Source: Melitaea cinxia (taxonomy: Eukaryota; Arthropoda; Insecta; Lepidoptera; Nymphalidae). Taken from it: DNA of 64,000 bases. Below are positions 1 to 11,744 of this stretch, piece after piece; positions within the stretch are counted from its first letter, which is position 1; each line of letters begins with the position of its first letter. The notes below the pieces were generated by a model, which was given only the letters and a program-made list of their open reading frames with translations, had not been told where the DNA came from and ran no database searches. A program made the position numbers and the translations under genes. The stretch is from the NCBI RefSeq assembly GCF_905220565.1, contig NC_059417.1, forward strand, positions 7,021,018 to 7,085,017, given 5' to 3'.

Positions 1-1040
1 GAAGAAGAGCCATCGACTCCATAAGATTAGCCAAAGAAATATACCACTCCGTCCCAGTAGTTCAATGAAATAGAAACTGTAAAAGATGACGCATTCTCTT
101 GCTTAAGTCTCTTAAGGTATCTTCATCTTCATCTGCGTTAAATGTTACGTGGACGTTTAAAGAATTTGGTTTATTTTTATCTTAATGACTAGCCTCGTAC
201 TTAAAGTTTTAGAGTTGTTTCATCTGTTGCTGAGATATATCTGGCGGTATCTAATAGATAAAAGTCTTATAAATTTCTCTTCTGAACCATAAAATTTCAC
301 TTTTTCAGTCACATATTTCTATTTACAATCTGTGAAATTTAAAATTCTACTTTATTAGTTGAGGTGAAATAGGAGCTAAGGAACTATTTTATCTTCTACT
401 GGTAATCCTTTCAGCAGATTATGTTCGAGATGAAATTTAGTAGCAACCGCTGACACAGGCCTGAGGCTGAAAATAATGGTAATATAATTCTCAATCATTA
501 CATAAATAAATATAAAGTAATAATTAAACAGTACGAAAACAGCAAAACTGATGATTGGAAAGTAGTACCCTCCATGAAAAACAACAAATATGGCCTATAG
601 CTCCATGATAAGTCCACGTATCATTTACTTAATCGAAATCTAAATGTGCGACTTGCCTCTCCGCTAGTATCATTAACTTGACTTTTAGAATTTCAATAAT
701 AAAAATTAAGTGATATATTGTTATCATTATTTCTTAGTCTAGGCTGAACTAAGGCTGGTTTGAGCGAAATTTATGATGATTTGCTATTATATTCAGTACC
801 ATAACTAAAAAAGCCTATATTCAAAAAACCATTCGTTTTCCTCACCATCTGTTAATTTTCGAACATATGCGGATTTCAGAGTAAGGGTATCCTGAGATAT
901 CAATTTAGATATTACATGATCTACCCGCGTCATCGCGGTTGCACTAGTGTTATTTTTTTTTTTTTTTTGTTGTATAATTATTAAATTGGATTTTACTCAT
1001 CATAGTAATATACAAGTCACCTAACAAAGCATATTAGATA
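1..1040. other. AT-rich intergenic stretch, nothing recognised
   Basis: No convincing reading frame, RNA gene or named repeat was seen here. A run of T is present near 952-968. Confidence 0.5.
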
Positions 1041-1044
1041 CTTC

Positions 1045-1200
1045 TTACCGCCGCTACTGTATTGTGTCCTGTGCCCAAAGGTTATCTGAAAGAAATCGCT
1101 CTTTAGCGATAAGATCGCCTTTGTACGTCTTGTATTGTATCTTTCTTTATATGTGTCTGTATTTCGTTGTACATAAAGAATAAATAAATAAATAAATTCA
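1045..1200 (+). mobile_element. Retroposon 3' tail
   Basis: The stretch has the look of a LINE 3' UTR common in Lepidoptera (a segment around 'atcgctctttagcgataag', then T-rich DNA) and ends in repeated AATA units (aataaataaataaataaa). Only the tail is present and no coding part precedes it. The clade cannot be told. Confidence 0.4.
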
Positions 1201-1508
1201 ATAGATATAATAACTTACAGTAACAGGAATAGCTGGAAGTAGTATTCTAGATATTTGCGTAAAATCCGTACTGTGAGCGCTTACGTCGCTACAGAAATTT
1301 GACATTGTGTAAAATTGTAAACTTGCACGGCATGATCGTTGTGTGGTATTATTTGTGAATCACCAAACCTCCAAGTGACTGCATCAATTTGGATTATTCT
1401 TTTTCTGTTCGTTTTTGGCAGGACAATGTTTAAATATAAGCAAATTAAAAAATCGACATAATTCCGAAAAAAAAAATTGGCGGTATAAAAGTTCGACAAG
1501 TCAGCTAA

Positions 1509-1819
1509 TGTATAAAAATAAAATTGGAGTATCTGCTTGTAATATTAAAATAACCGCTTTTTACTAAATGCATATGGATGTTATACACGGTACATATACC
1601 AAAATAACATTTTTGTCTGTCTGTCTGTCTGTCTATCTATTTGTTCCAGCTAATCTCTGAAACGACTGGACCGATTTTGACCGGAATTTCCCTGGCAGAT
1701 AGTTGATGTAATAAGGGGTAACTTTTATTTCAGAAATTTATTTATTTTATTACTCTGCGAAGTGGCCAATAACTTTCTTGTTAAATTCCACGCGGACGAA
1801 GTCGCGGGCACAGCTAGTT
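1509..1819 (+). mobile_element. Helitron-like non-autonomous copy, near full length
   Basis: This copy starts in a 'tataaaaataaaattggagt' block. It has the internal motifs 'taatattaaaataaccgc', a CTGT repeat and 'ggaccgattttga', and ends with 'cgcgggcacagctagt'. A small GC-rich hairpin (cgcggac/gtcgcg) stands just before the terminal CTAGT, as expected for a Helitron 3' end (known: no target duplication, CTRR end next to a T). No Rep/helicase coding is present, so it would depend on another element. Related copies occur throughout the window. The superfamily assignment is inferred from the ends. Confidence 0.6.
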
Positions 1820-2654
1820 TACAATATACATCGCTCAACCCATTCTTAGTTCAGGGATATCGTTCTAAGATTGGCTATTTCTTGTCAATTTTGCACGGAT
1901 TATTATTCTTTTATCTTTTGCTATTAATGTAAAAATTATTGTTAAACCAAATTTGCTTCATAATTTAATTGAAAATAAAATATCGAGTTTGTGATACGTT
2001 TATTGACATACATATAATATGTATATTGTTGAAGATGAAGATTTCAAGATGCTATTACAACTGGCCAGTGTTCTTGGTAGGGTCATTGCGCCTGTTCGCG
2101 TCCACTTAGTGCAGTTGGCAAGTTTGAAGAAGAAAATAAAAATGTCCCCGCACTAATTTCTATGAAAAATTTATTTACTGTATTCATTATATAGTCTATT
2201 TAAAGATTAATTTTCAGTTTTTTTCGAAACATCTTGTTATTATTTTATTTAAATACAAACGTCAGAATTAGGCGATTTACCCAGTTTGCGTCCATAAAAT
2301 CCAATTTGCGTCCACCCGCTGGACCACTTCGCGTCCACCAGCTTAGAAAAGGAATAAAGAGGTGATATTTTTATGATAATCTAAAGAGACATTGGATTTT
2401 AATAATTTATTTATTGAAGAATTATAGTTATTTAAAAATCAACATATTAACATTAATAAATCACTATAAAGAAAATAATACACCTATTTATTCTTCTAAA
2501 CATTGATAGAACTTAAAATTAAAAAACAAATTAACCTGTGTACAACCTATGTAGTCAGTAAATAGTAATTCCACCTTTAAAATTCAACAATTATCTGTTC
2601 TGTGAATTTTAAAGGAATGTAAGCAAGCTAAAGATCAGCCTGCAATTACAATCA

Positions 2655-2957
2655 CAGCAGCCTTTCGCAGTCGACTACTGGACATAGGCCTTGACAAGTT
2701 TACTCCTGTGTTTTGCTCATAGTCACCACGCTGGGCTGACGGGTTGGTGACCACAGGCCTGGCATTGTCGTACCGAAGTCGCTGCTGCCCGTCTTCGTCC
2801 TGTGTATTTCAAAGCCAGCAGTTGGATGGATATCCCGCCATCGGTCGGCTTTTTAAGTTCCGAGGTAGTAGAGGAACTTAATCGCCTCTTACGATACCCA
2901 CGGGAAGAGAGGGGGTGTTTATATTCTTTGATGCCGTGCACACAGCACCACAAAGAT
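2655..2957 (+). mobile_element. Lepidopteran retroposon ('ctggacataggcct' family)
   Basis: This is a copy of the roughly 300-bp repeat with the blocks 'ctactggacataggcct', 'caccacgctggg', 'gttggtgacc', 'ttcaaagccagcagttggat' and 'cgcctcttacgatacccacg'. The same order appears in five other full or partial copies in the window. It is inserted inside the inverted-repeat transposon. It has no coding of its own and is either a SINE or the 3' end of a LINE. Confidence 0.65.
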
Positions 2958-3072
2958 CAGCCTTGATTAATAATAATTATGGAAACCAAATACGAGGTGC
3001 ACACATATCTCCATTCGCATTAAATATTAATAATACCGCTGTTTTCTTCTTCGTTACTTGGTTTTATTTGAT

Positions 3073-4097
3073 ACTAGCTGTGCTCGCGACTTCATCCGCG
3101 TGGAATTATAATTATAATTATAATAAAAAAAATATTGTTCTGTTCGTAGAATTACAAAATAAATAAATTTCTAAAATAAAAGTAGCCTAATTTACTCCTT
3201 ATTTCATTAGCTATCTAGATGGTAACGTCAAAATCAGTCCAGTCGTTTCAGTGATTAGCCGGAGCAAACAGACAGACAGACAAAAATTCTAAAAAATGTT
3301 TTTATTTATTTATTTATTTATTTATTTTCTTACATCGAATATTACAGGCATAACCCAATTCATTAGACATAGTAAAGGAGACAAAAAGCGAAAGGAAAAA
3401 AATGTAAACTATAATTAAAAAAGAATTGGCTGACTTGAACATAATACTAAAAACAAAACAATAATAAATATAAAAATATTAAATTCATTTCTCATAACAT
3501 ATTATATACAAAGTAACTTTTGCGAATTCATACCACGAACAAGAAAAAAGGTCTAGTGTTTGAGCCACCAAGTTTAGCGTTCTGACTGAACGAGCAAGGG
3601 GGCCGTTGCGCACTAGCTCGGTTCTGCCGTGGGGTACTGCAAATAAGCTCGGTCGCTGTCTTCGTTGTAGATGATACCTATCGGGTACGCTCAAACCTAT
3701 CCACTGCAGTACCCCTGGATTATTGACAACAACGCGGAATAATTTAAAATATAAGTTGCCAGAGCCAGCTCTCTCTTAGTCTCCAACTTGTTGTATCCAA
3801 CCATGCCCAATACAAACAATGTTGGATATATCAAGGGATACACGCCATAAAGCCTATGGTAAAGAAACCTGGTGAATTTATTTTGAACACGTTCCAGTAT
3901 GAGACTGTATTTGACTTCATGTGGAGACCATACTACCGCATTATACTCAAGCTAAATTCTTATTAGGGCATCATACAGTAAAGAGATTGCTTATTTTGGT
4001 ATATGTACCGTGTATAAATCAATATACATTTAGTAAAAAGGTGTTACTTTAATATTACAAACAGACACTCCAATTTTATCTATTTGTGTAGATAAGT
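3073..4097 (-). mobile_element. Helitron-like copy split by a LINE insertion
   Basis: Read on the minus strand, the 5' part (about 3986-4097) starts with 'aaaattggagtgtctgtttg'. The 3' part (3073-3290) ends in the complement of 'actagctgtgctcgcgactt'. The two halves are separated by about 690 bp of LINE sequence. Joined, they match the other copies of this family, so the LINE came in later. Confidence 0.6.
3300..3985 (-). mobile_element. LINE fragment: C-terminal part of reverse transcriptase ORF
   Basis: The minus-strand translation gives a pseudogene piece with AVVWSPHEVKYSLILERVQ, NKFTRFLYHRLYG, GYNKLETKRELALATY and, in another frame, VPDRYHLRR-like and RTLNLVAQTLDLFSCS. This is the tail after the polymerase palm found in many lepidopteran LINEs. 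The catalytic YADD box is absent. A repeated TTTA tract at the low-coordinate end is the retroposon tail. There are at least one stop and one frameshift. It is inserted into a Helitron-like copy. The clade (Jockey or a relative) is not certain. Confidence 0.65.
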
Positions 4098-4275
4098 TTT
4101 GTACCCTCTTGGTCTGCACCCACTGATTTTGTCCAATGTCGAAATAGCATATTTTTTGCATAGGTGCTTGTCTTACCGATTTCTTCTTCTCTTGGATCTC
4201 ATGCAAATCTTCCCTTAAATCTTCCTCTGTGTATGTTCTTTTTTCCTTCTTCTTTCTTATCTGCAAAGAACTCAT
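4098..4275 (-). pseudogene. Transposase N-terminal fragment, psq/CENP-B-type helix-turn-helix
   Basis: The frame has a basic start (RKKKEKRTYTEEDLRE) and continues LHEIQEKKKSVRQA, the pattern of the psq-like HTH (consensus roughly YTEEDL..AL..I..GK.S.R.A) that begins pogo-type transposases and related insect proteins. After SVRQA the similarity stops, so the second helix is lost or frameshifted, and a Helitron-like copy abuts the 3' side. It lies inside the 2080-4886 inverted-repeat element, which makes it the likely remnant of that element's own transposase. No catalytic DDE part was seen. Confidence 0.5.
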
Positions 4276-4889
4276 CTTAAATAGAAAAAAATAAGAAAGA
4301 AATTACTTATTTCATTCAAAGTAGAATAGGTATTAAACTTTTAGTTTTATGTATTAAACTTATAGAATTAATTTAAAAAATGGACGCGATTTAGTTTTCT
4401 TATTAATCCCTTTAGGTATAGTTTGCGTCCACTGCGGACGCAATGTGGAAGTTTTATAAATTCGGTGTAGCAGTTCGCGTCCACCTTATTTTAACTATTA
4501 ACTATAAAAAAAATAAGCAAATTCATAATTATTATAATTCCTTTTATCATAACCAACGCCTAGAAACAGCTATGTATTCAAAATAGACATAAAACAATAA
4601 AAGACTCACCTTCAAACGAACCGCTGCCCACTATTTTCTTCTCATTATTCCGTGCCTTCGCGCTCTCTTGTTGAACAGCCCTCACTAACTATTTTTTTTA
4701 CCCAGGATTGCTTGGATGCACGGAACTTTTGTCTATGCGTACGTGCCTCTTATACATTGAGGTATTAGCCGGTAATTATTTTTCGACTTATTGGCGTCTT
4801 AGTATACTTAATTTCGAGACTTTTCAAAGTGAGATCCGTAAAATGGACGCGAATTGGGCGGTGGACGCGAACAGGCGCAATGACCCTAT

Positions 4890-6525
4890 ATACATTTCAA
4901 ATATCCTACAATTAGTAAACTCCTTATACTCGTAGTATGTATACCTTCGTAATTAAATCGCTCAGCTCAAGAGTGGCTTAATTTAATAATATAACTTTTC
5001 CAAATTTAAAAATTTATAATAGAATATATTAAAAATCAAATCATAAAAAAGTGTGTTTCTTCTTTTAATATAAAATTAAGAAATATTTTTCTTTTTAATT
5101 TGATTTGTTAAGAGTGTACTTTAAAATGTAGTGACATTTTTTGTTTTAACATAATTGAGCTACTCTTACTGAACGACTATGTGTGCTTAATGTGTCTCAA
5201 GTATTATTGTGTTTAAATGTAGATTAAAAATATTCCTTTTCACTGCAATTCAATTCTTTTAAGCTTAGATTTGTCATATATGTATAGATATGACGTGTGT
5301 GTACAGTTAGAAATTTAAGCTAAATTACTTGATCGGCCTGTGTGCTATTTTGTTTTATACGACAAAAAAAAACATGTAGGAAAATAAAATTTATGACATC
5401 GTGACGCCAAAACGAATGCCAAATATTAATAAATATAGATAGTATTTTCATAATACAATTATTTAATAATACATTTTCAATATACATATAAAAAGCATCA
5501 TCAACAAATACCGCTCTCACTACAACAAAGATTTATCAAATAAATAGTAAAGCACGCTTTACGTCTTATTATATGTATTTAATATCTGAAATGTTACATA
5601 AATACAATATTTATAATCCATATAAAATTAAATAGAAAATTACAAAATGTTAATAGCTTGGCGGTGTTAAATCACTACGGGCAATTCCTATAAACAATAT
5701 CTGATATTTTGCTTTTTAATGATAAAATTTTGTTAGGATTTAATATTTAAAAAAAACTATTTTTACTGATCAAAATTAAAAATAGGCTCCTTAATTGATA
5801 TTTGGTGTGATGCAGCATACTAAATGTAAAAAGCCCAAAAAGTGCTTAGACTCCTATGCATTTTTTCAAGTTATCTATACATTTTTTTATTTTTTATTTT
5901 AGAGCGTTTTATTTGCTTATAAATGTAATATTCAAGTGACCACGTGCATTTTAAAGCCACAGGTGGCATATTCGAAAATAGGTATATTATGAACTTACAA
6001 ACGCTTCGTGATAAAAACTAATCGTTTTTTGAATGAACATGTTTTTCAATAAACTGACACGTCGTTATAGCGGAACCAACAAAAAATCGTGGTAGAAAAA
6101 TTACATATCATACACAATATTAATTTTTTTTTGCAATTTCTAAATAAAATAGAAATAGTTTTTCACAAATTAAAACAATGAAATTCTATTCAATTGTGGA
6201 AGTACTAAGACGTCTACGCAAATTTATTCCATTCAATAATCATTATATAGAAACAGCATTATTCCTTTTTTCAATAACAATTATTATTAGCAATTTATAT
6301 ATATTTTTTGAGGGGAGGGGGCATGGCCCCGGTTAGCTAATGAAAGGGCAGCGGCAAAATCGGTGGCTTTTTTCAATTGACAAAAAAAAAATCCAATTCA
6401 CGTCGTGTTAATGTCACATAGAAATGCAGTATAATTGGGAAACATCAACAATAGTTTATTAAACATTATACATATTTACAATTCACAACTTAAGAACTAA
6501 ATATTTACAGATAGTTGGTATAAAT
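4890..6525. other. AT-rich stretch, nothing recognised
   Basis: No gene, RNA or named repeat could be supported. Short reading frames are uninterrupted only by chance and are AT-biased. Confidence 0.45.
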
Positions 6526-6527
6526 CA

Positions 6528-6946
6528 TGTCCGCGTGGAATTGTGCCAAGAATGCTGGCAGCGTTAACCCGTTGAATCGGTATGCCGATTCTCTGGGCAA
6601 AAAATGCGCCAGCCCTCTTGTCACCAGTGGAGGCAATAAGGCGAGGAGTTATCTCATTTAAACATTTTTTAGCACTGCTATTCCAAGGTCAAAGTGTTTC
6701 GACTGCAAACGGCACAACGATGTAATTTGGAATTAGTGACGAATATTTGTGCCGTTTAGTCGTTTTAGCTTTTTCCGCTGCGGCTCCCGCTTTTAAGGTT
6801 TCCCTGACATGAGACGGAGCAAGTGTGTCAACGCAGGTTGCGTCCCACAATAGCGCCCGACCCCTTTCCCAGGGAACCAACCTCAAATTAGGAAACACCT
6901 CCTTTTTAAAGTCGATTAATATACGTAATGAAAATTTAGCTTGCAA
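6528..6946 (-). mobile_element. LINE-type C-terminal domain fragment
   Basis: The minus-strand frame has RLVPWERGRALLWDATCVDT, LAPSHVRETLKAGAAAEKAK, YIVVPFAVETL, a stop, then EITPRLIASTGDKRAGAFFA and RVNAASILGT. This block is familiar as the extreme C-terminus of multicopy insect reverse-transcriptase-like proteins. The WDATCVDT and VPFAVETL motifs are typical. No reverse transcriptase lies upstream, so this is a 5'-truncated relic. An in-frame stop splits it. The clade is unassigned. Confidence 0.5.
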
Positions 6947-7389
6947 TGAGTGTGTTAAATTAATTTGTGAAAAAATAAAATAAATGAATTGTTAGGGGCG
7001 TCAAATTTTTGGTGGGCAAATAGCACGCTACGACACTGCTCCAGCATTTATAAAGTATGCCTAATAATTTATTTTTTCAATATCAATGTCTGTAGGCGAA
7101 AATCGTATACTTAATACTAAGTCAAAATCTAGATGTTGGTAGCAAATTTTGTCAGAAGACAGAGGGTAAAGGTAAAGGGTAAATTAAAATAAGTTAAAAA
7201 TTATCTACCTTTAATTACTTAATCTGTTCTAAATTTAAAAAAAGTGTTAATTTATTTTTTACGTGTATTAATTAACCGGTTGTAAAGTAATATGTAATGG
7301 AAGGCTGTTATCATAAATACGTATTAGTATTTGTTGTAGAGTTTTGTATAAAGTTTTATTTATTGAATATTGATGTTGTGATGTTGGCT

Positions 7390-7600
7390 TAGACCAGCGG
7401 TCGTCACACTTTTTCGACCAAAGGCCGCATAGGGCAATGTGGATATGCTTGCCGGGCCGCGCACTAAAAGAGCGTTTGTCAGATTGTCCACTTACCCATG
7501 TAAGTGGACAATCTGACAAACGCTCTTCTACTTCTGACAAACGTACGAACCGAATCCATATTCGGTTCGTTCGTACATACTTAATATTAAAGTTTTATGG
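7390..7600. mobile_element. Small foldback element with perfect hairpin
   Basis: The left part ('agaccagcggtcgtcacact' and 'gccgggccgc') looks like an end of a hAT-type non-autonomous element. A perfect 27-bp inverted repeat lies at 7468-7494 and 7501-7527 around a 6-base spacer. A second, imperfect inverted pair (gtacgaaccgaat / attcggttcgttcgtac) follows at about 7542-7577. Confidence 0.5.
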
Positions 7601-7639
7601 TATTTTAAGTCGGAGGTCCTTGATAACGACACTCTGACG

Positions 7640-8810
7640 ATTAAGTCAAGGCCATGAGCGAAGATATTTCGAACGCCCTACATAACATGACTCGGCCTTC
7701 TACAACTTTGTTATTATATTAGGAGACTTCAAAGCCAAGTTAAAGTACAAAACCGCGACAGATTGAAGCGCTGGACTTGCAGGAGCTAGGATGTTAGGTA
7801 ACACCTTGTCATTGGAACTTTTTTGATGAACTCTTTGTTCAAAAAGGAGCCTAAAAGGTCCTTAAATGTTTTTATGAAACATTTCATACGACAACACTTG
7901 AAGAATATGTGTATTTGGCAAATTATCTAAATGTACCTAAATGTTAAGTAATTTGATGTTTAAGATATCTAAATGTCTTAGAAATTCTAAATGGGTAATA
8001 AAATAATGCTATTAAATGTTTAGCTAAGCTAAAATAAATGTAATTTTTTGGCTAAGGGGAATTGTTTCGCAAAAAGCAACCAACATATGAATTTTTCAAG
8101 CTGGTTTTTTAACTTTTTTTGGGTATAAATGTGTAGATATTATTTAATATTTCAAAATTTTATTTAGTGTAAAGTGCTACGGATTTCTGGAGAATATTTA
8201 TTTACAGAAATAAGAATGAGTAACTACTATAAATAGTAACACTCTTCTTGAATCTGGCATTCAAATTTTGCTAACAAATAATACATAATATATTATAATA
8301 AATTTTCCCTGTTGAAAGTTCCAAATAAAAAAACGATGGTTGATGGGAAGTTATTGTAAGCTATTATGTGTATCAAACCGGGACTCCAAATACTTTATTC
8401 GTATTTGATACCTTAAAGTACAATTTTTTATCTGGGCATTTTTCGATCCAGATAGATATATCAGGATCCTTAATGGAACTTAACATTTTATATCGGAGTT
8501 ATTCCACAGGATGTTAATAACACTGTGTGTGTTGTGTTAATTTAAAATGCGATAATTTAACAATTTTTGGTTACCCACACTACAAGATATTACAACTTAA
8601 GTTTTAAATGATTAAGTATTATGATTGTTGGAAGTTAATAATAAAGTTGTTTTGTGCGAAATAACTTTAACCGTATAGCCGTAAAGCCTGGCACTATGTG
8701 TTAAAAATAAAAATAAAGATGTTTGCTATAAAGTGTTTATATTTGTAAAACTGTGTATTTTTATTTCAAACCTTATTGCTCTCCTTTCCTTCTGAAAACC
8801 TTAATATTAC
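7640..8810. other. AT-rich stretch, nothing recognised
   Basis: There is no supported gene. A loose series of 'taaatgt' motifs lies at 7920-8035. Confidence 0.4.
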
Positions 8811-8815
8811 AAACA

Positions 8816-9075
8816 ATTTCACTGAGGTAGGGCACAGCAAGATTTCTTGCTTAAAATTCAGAACGGCCCAACTGGTGAATTATCCCAACCTTACAGAAGA
8901 CTACAGATAAGTATGATGTAGTGTTGTGTTCCTGTGTCGAGTAAGGTAGCCGAAGCTCCTAGGGAGGGTTTTCTTACCCTTAAGGTCGACAAAGCTTGCG
9001 ATGCTCCTGGTGTTCCAGGCGTAAACGAGTTACTATAAAGCGGATCGTACGCTTGTTTGCCAACTTTGAAAAAAA
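8816..9075 (+). mobile_element. Lepidopteran SINE ('gaggtagggcacagc' family)
   Basis: The copy opens with 'gaggtagggcacagc' and has 'ttacagaagactacag', 'ttgtgttcctgt', 'gatgctcctggtgttccagg' and 'cgtacgcttgtttgcc', ending in an A run. Two more copies (37.9 kb and 55.2 kb) and a tail fragment (49.2 kb) share this order. It is non-coding. Confidence 0.65.
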
Positions 9076-9455
9076 AAACAATATATTATTATAAAGCTGA
9101 AAAATTGATTTCTTAACATCCTTAATTTTAGAAAACCTTTTTGCTTTTAAAAGACTAGTTATCAGTTATCTAATGATTGCGAAAGACTACGGATTTTAAA
9201 CAAAGCATGAATATACCTACTCATTAGAGCAGTTTAATGATTATATTAAAATATTGTTCTTAACACTATTGCTAAGTTTTGTAGATGACTGAATAAATTT
9301 CATTCGAATCTTGACATTTTCAATGAGATCCTATTTACATGTACAAACAAAGTAAATAATACAAATATTTATAAATTAGTGATTCTTGACTTATTTCATT
9401 ATAAGAAAAAAAATTGTTTTAAAATATCTACAGTCTAGAGTTATGACAAAAACAT

Positions 9456-9650
9456 AACATTTTTGAATATCATATCAAAAATTGACCGCTCCAGCGGGAT
9501 TCGAACCCGCGTCTCCGACTGACCGTGTCGGCGCTCTAGCCAATTAAGCTATGGAACGATGTACCCGCTAGAGCGAAATTTTTGATATGATGATTTTTAT
9601 TTTCGGTTTAAGCGAAGCGGTCAATTTTTGATATGATATTCAAAAATGTT
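9456..9650. mobile_element. MITE with 35-bp perfect inverted ends enclosing a tRNA-like unit
   Basis: The ends 9456-9490 and 9616-9650 are perfect 35-bp inverted repeats (left end starts aacatttttgaatatcatat). Between them lies a complete tRNA-like cloverleaf on the minus strand and about 55 bp of AT-rich DNA. The right flank (tagaattcctaatgtgtggg) reappears inverted at 13793-13815, next to a decayed second tRNA-like copy, so this is a dispersed family. Confidence 0.7.
9487..9558 (-). tRNA. tRNA-like sequence (Thr-GGU-like), probably a mobile-element part
   Basis: The 72-nt minus-strand stretch folds as a full cloverleaf. It has a 7-bp acceptor stem (CGTTCCA/TGGAGCG, one G-U), a 4-bp D stem (GCTT/GAGC), a 5-bp anticodon stem (CCGAC/GTCGG), a 4-nt variable region and a 5-bp T stem (GCGGG/CCCGC). 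The A box (TAGCTTAATTGG) and B box (GGTTCGAATCC) match RNA polymerase III promoters. The loop ACGGTCA has C rather than U at position 33, and its GGT anticodon is not the usual animal Thr type. It sits inside a MITE, so a working decoding tRNA is unlikely. Confidence 0.4.
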
Positions 9651-10094
9651 TAGAATTCCTAATGTGTGGGTAGCACAAAAATAAAATCGTACATATTAAA
9701 AACATAACAGTTGCTAGTTTGCTACGTCATATAGCAAAGCAATTCAAAACTTCTTTTTCAAGCATTCACCAAACTAAACTTTTTTTTACCAAGTTATATA
9801 TTAGTCACCAAACCACCGCATTGGTACAATATTCTGTCAGGAGCGATTCAGTAATACCTATTAGATCCAACCTCCAAATAATAAGAATTCACATAACTGC
9901 GTTGAGTGTGATGCGTTTATTTTCTTTATTAGAAAAAGTCTTGCTAGGGGTGCAAACGCTCGGCGCCTCGAACCTCATATCCATGCTAGCCGACGGATAG
10001 GATTCTCCATTGTTTTGCCACTAGATACAACTTCATGCTCCCCATAGATGAGTGATAACCAAAAAAACTAAAGGGATCTATTATATTATTAACT

Positions 10095-10946
10095 AGCTGT
10101 GCCCCGCGTTTCACACGCGTTAATTGGGGAAAAAATTGCATATAGCCTTTCTCGATAAGTGGGCTATCTAATACTGAAAGAATTTTCGGCTAAGATCTAG
10201 ACTAGGTAAAACCGAATTAGAAAAACCGAATTATGGGGTTTTTGGGTGTGGAGGGTGGAGGGTGTAGGGGAATCTATACAAGGTAACACTGTCACACCTC
10301 AAAACCCCATGGTTATGGAGATATCCATGGTTAAAGTTTGGAGGTTAGAAGAAGAATTTAAAGCTATTATAATACCTTTGAGCTCGTACTGTTTGCATTG
10401 TGTGACAAATCGACACTTTTAAACAAAATAACGCGTCAGAGATAATATTCTAATAAAATTAGTAACATTGCGTGCTAGAATATAGGTTTAGAAATTCGAA
10501 AAATACCCAAAACCGAATCGGAGCACCCCACTGTCCACGTGGTCTTGGTCTGTCCTATCCCTAGAGTGTTTTTTTTTTTGTGCCGCGGAGGCGCGGAGGG
10601 AGGGCAGCCCTCGCCCGCCGTCAGTAAGGGCGGAAGGACTGCACTTCCCGCAGCGCCGGAGCCAAGCGTTCCTCTAACTTTCGAAATTCTTCTTCTAACC
10701 TCAAAATTTTAACCATGGATATCTCCATAACTACGGGGTTCTGAGGTGTGACAGTGGTACCAGGGGTAGCGTTCCCCACCCTCTCCCCCCCCCCCTTCCC
10801 CCTACGGTCCCGAAATTCGGTTTTACCTAATCTAAAGCTTTACCGAATTTTCCGAATCGGATCAGTAGTTCCTGAGATTAGCGCGATCCAACAAACAAAC
10901 AAACAATCTCTAGCTAAAACTGAAGCTTTATAATATTAGTATAGAT
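10095..10946 (-). mobile_element. Helitron-like element with an internal palindrome
   Basis: On the minus strand it begins with 'atctatactaatattataa' and ends with a GC-rich stem and 'ggcacagctagt'. Inside are two inverted arms (about 10280-10345 and 10688-10755; core 'taaccatggatatctccata') around a GC-rich centre with a poly-T/A tract. A second copy of the same interior lies in an intron of the zinc-finger gene at 27.6-28.25 kb. No coding capacity was seen. Confidence 0.55.
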
Positions 10947-11744
10947 ATTTTTATCTTTTGCTAGAGGAACATTCCGCTAGGATCATCATTCTAAAGTTTA
11001 CACAAAGACAAGTTATATGTATAAAGTGATCCAATGTATAAGTACCATTTATCATACAATTTAAGAACTTAATAATTGTGAAAGAAGATACAGCTCAAAA
11101 GTTTTTTTCTTAAACTACCTTTAAAATGAAATGCGGTAAGCATTAAATTTTAAAGATAGTTTAAAACAACTTAAATTTATATTGACAGAGAATGTTTTAC
11201 ACTACAAAAGAAAATATTTCAATCGAACCTACCCCACTTGTTCACGTACAAGAATTTTTCGAAACTTTGATTTTGCTCTCCCGTAAATGGTGAGTTTCAA
11301 CTTGTGTCACAGGACACACAGATATGTATTTACACCGAGTAATGCAATTATTTGCGTCTCTACAAAAAACATCGACGTATCCGTAGAACAGAGTCCGATG
11401 TGAGCAAAAACGAGTTAAATAGCTAGACGAGATAAGCAATTCGAGCTCTACAGACGTACGTTTTTAGAATTTTCGTATTTTATTTAGTTTCGGAAATATA
11501 GAATCGAATAACGTTCTATCTGACATTTGCTCCGCGTAATAACGCACTAAGTGATCAAGTGACGGCGCCTGGGCAGCAGGAGCGGCGCGAGCGCCCCGTC
11601 CGTTCGTCACTCTGGCCGTTGTTCGTTGGAAAACGGGTATTTTTGTGGCATACGCTTAGCTTTATTTCCCTTTGATATAAAAGTGTAATTCATCGGTGCT
11701 TTGCATGAAAAGACATATTTTTAGAGATGTTATGATCTCGGAAA

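Larger units (their letters stand above)
2080..4886. mobile_element. Terminal-inverted-repeat DNA transposon, nested and decayed
   Basis: Perfect 26-bp inverted ends (GGGTCATTGCGCCTGTTCGC followed by GTCCAC, and its complement) lie at 2080-2105 and 4861-4886. Each is flanked by TA, consistent with a TA target duplication. The motif GCGTCCAC or its complement recurs inside both ends (near 2287, 2306, 2331, 4383, 4426, 4476 and 4843), like subterminal transposase-binding repeats. A helix-turn-helix transposase fragment sits near the right side. The interior has been invaded by a SINE-like retroposon, a Helitron-like copy and a LINE fragment. A pogo-type or other TA-targeting family is possible; the superfamily is not settled. 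Confidence 0.7.

Noticed and set aside
9487..9558. A working tRNA-Thr gene
   Set aside because: C at position 33, an unusual anticodon for animals and its place inside a MITE argue against decoding function; kept only as tRNA-like.
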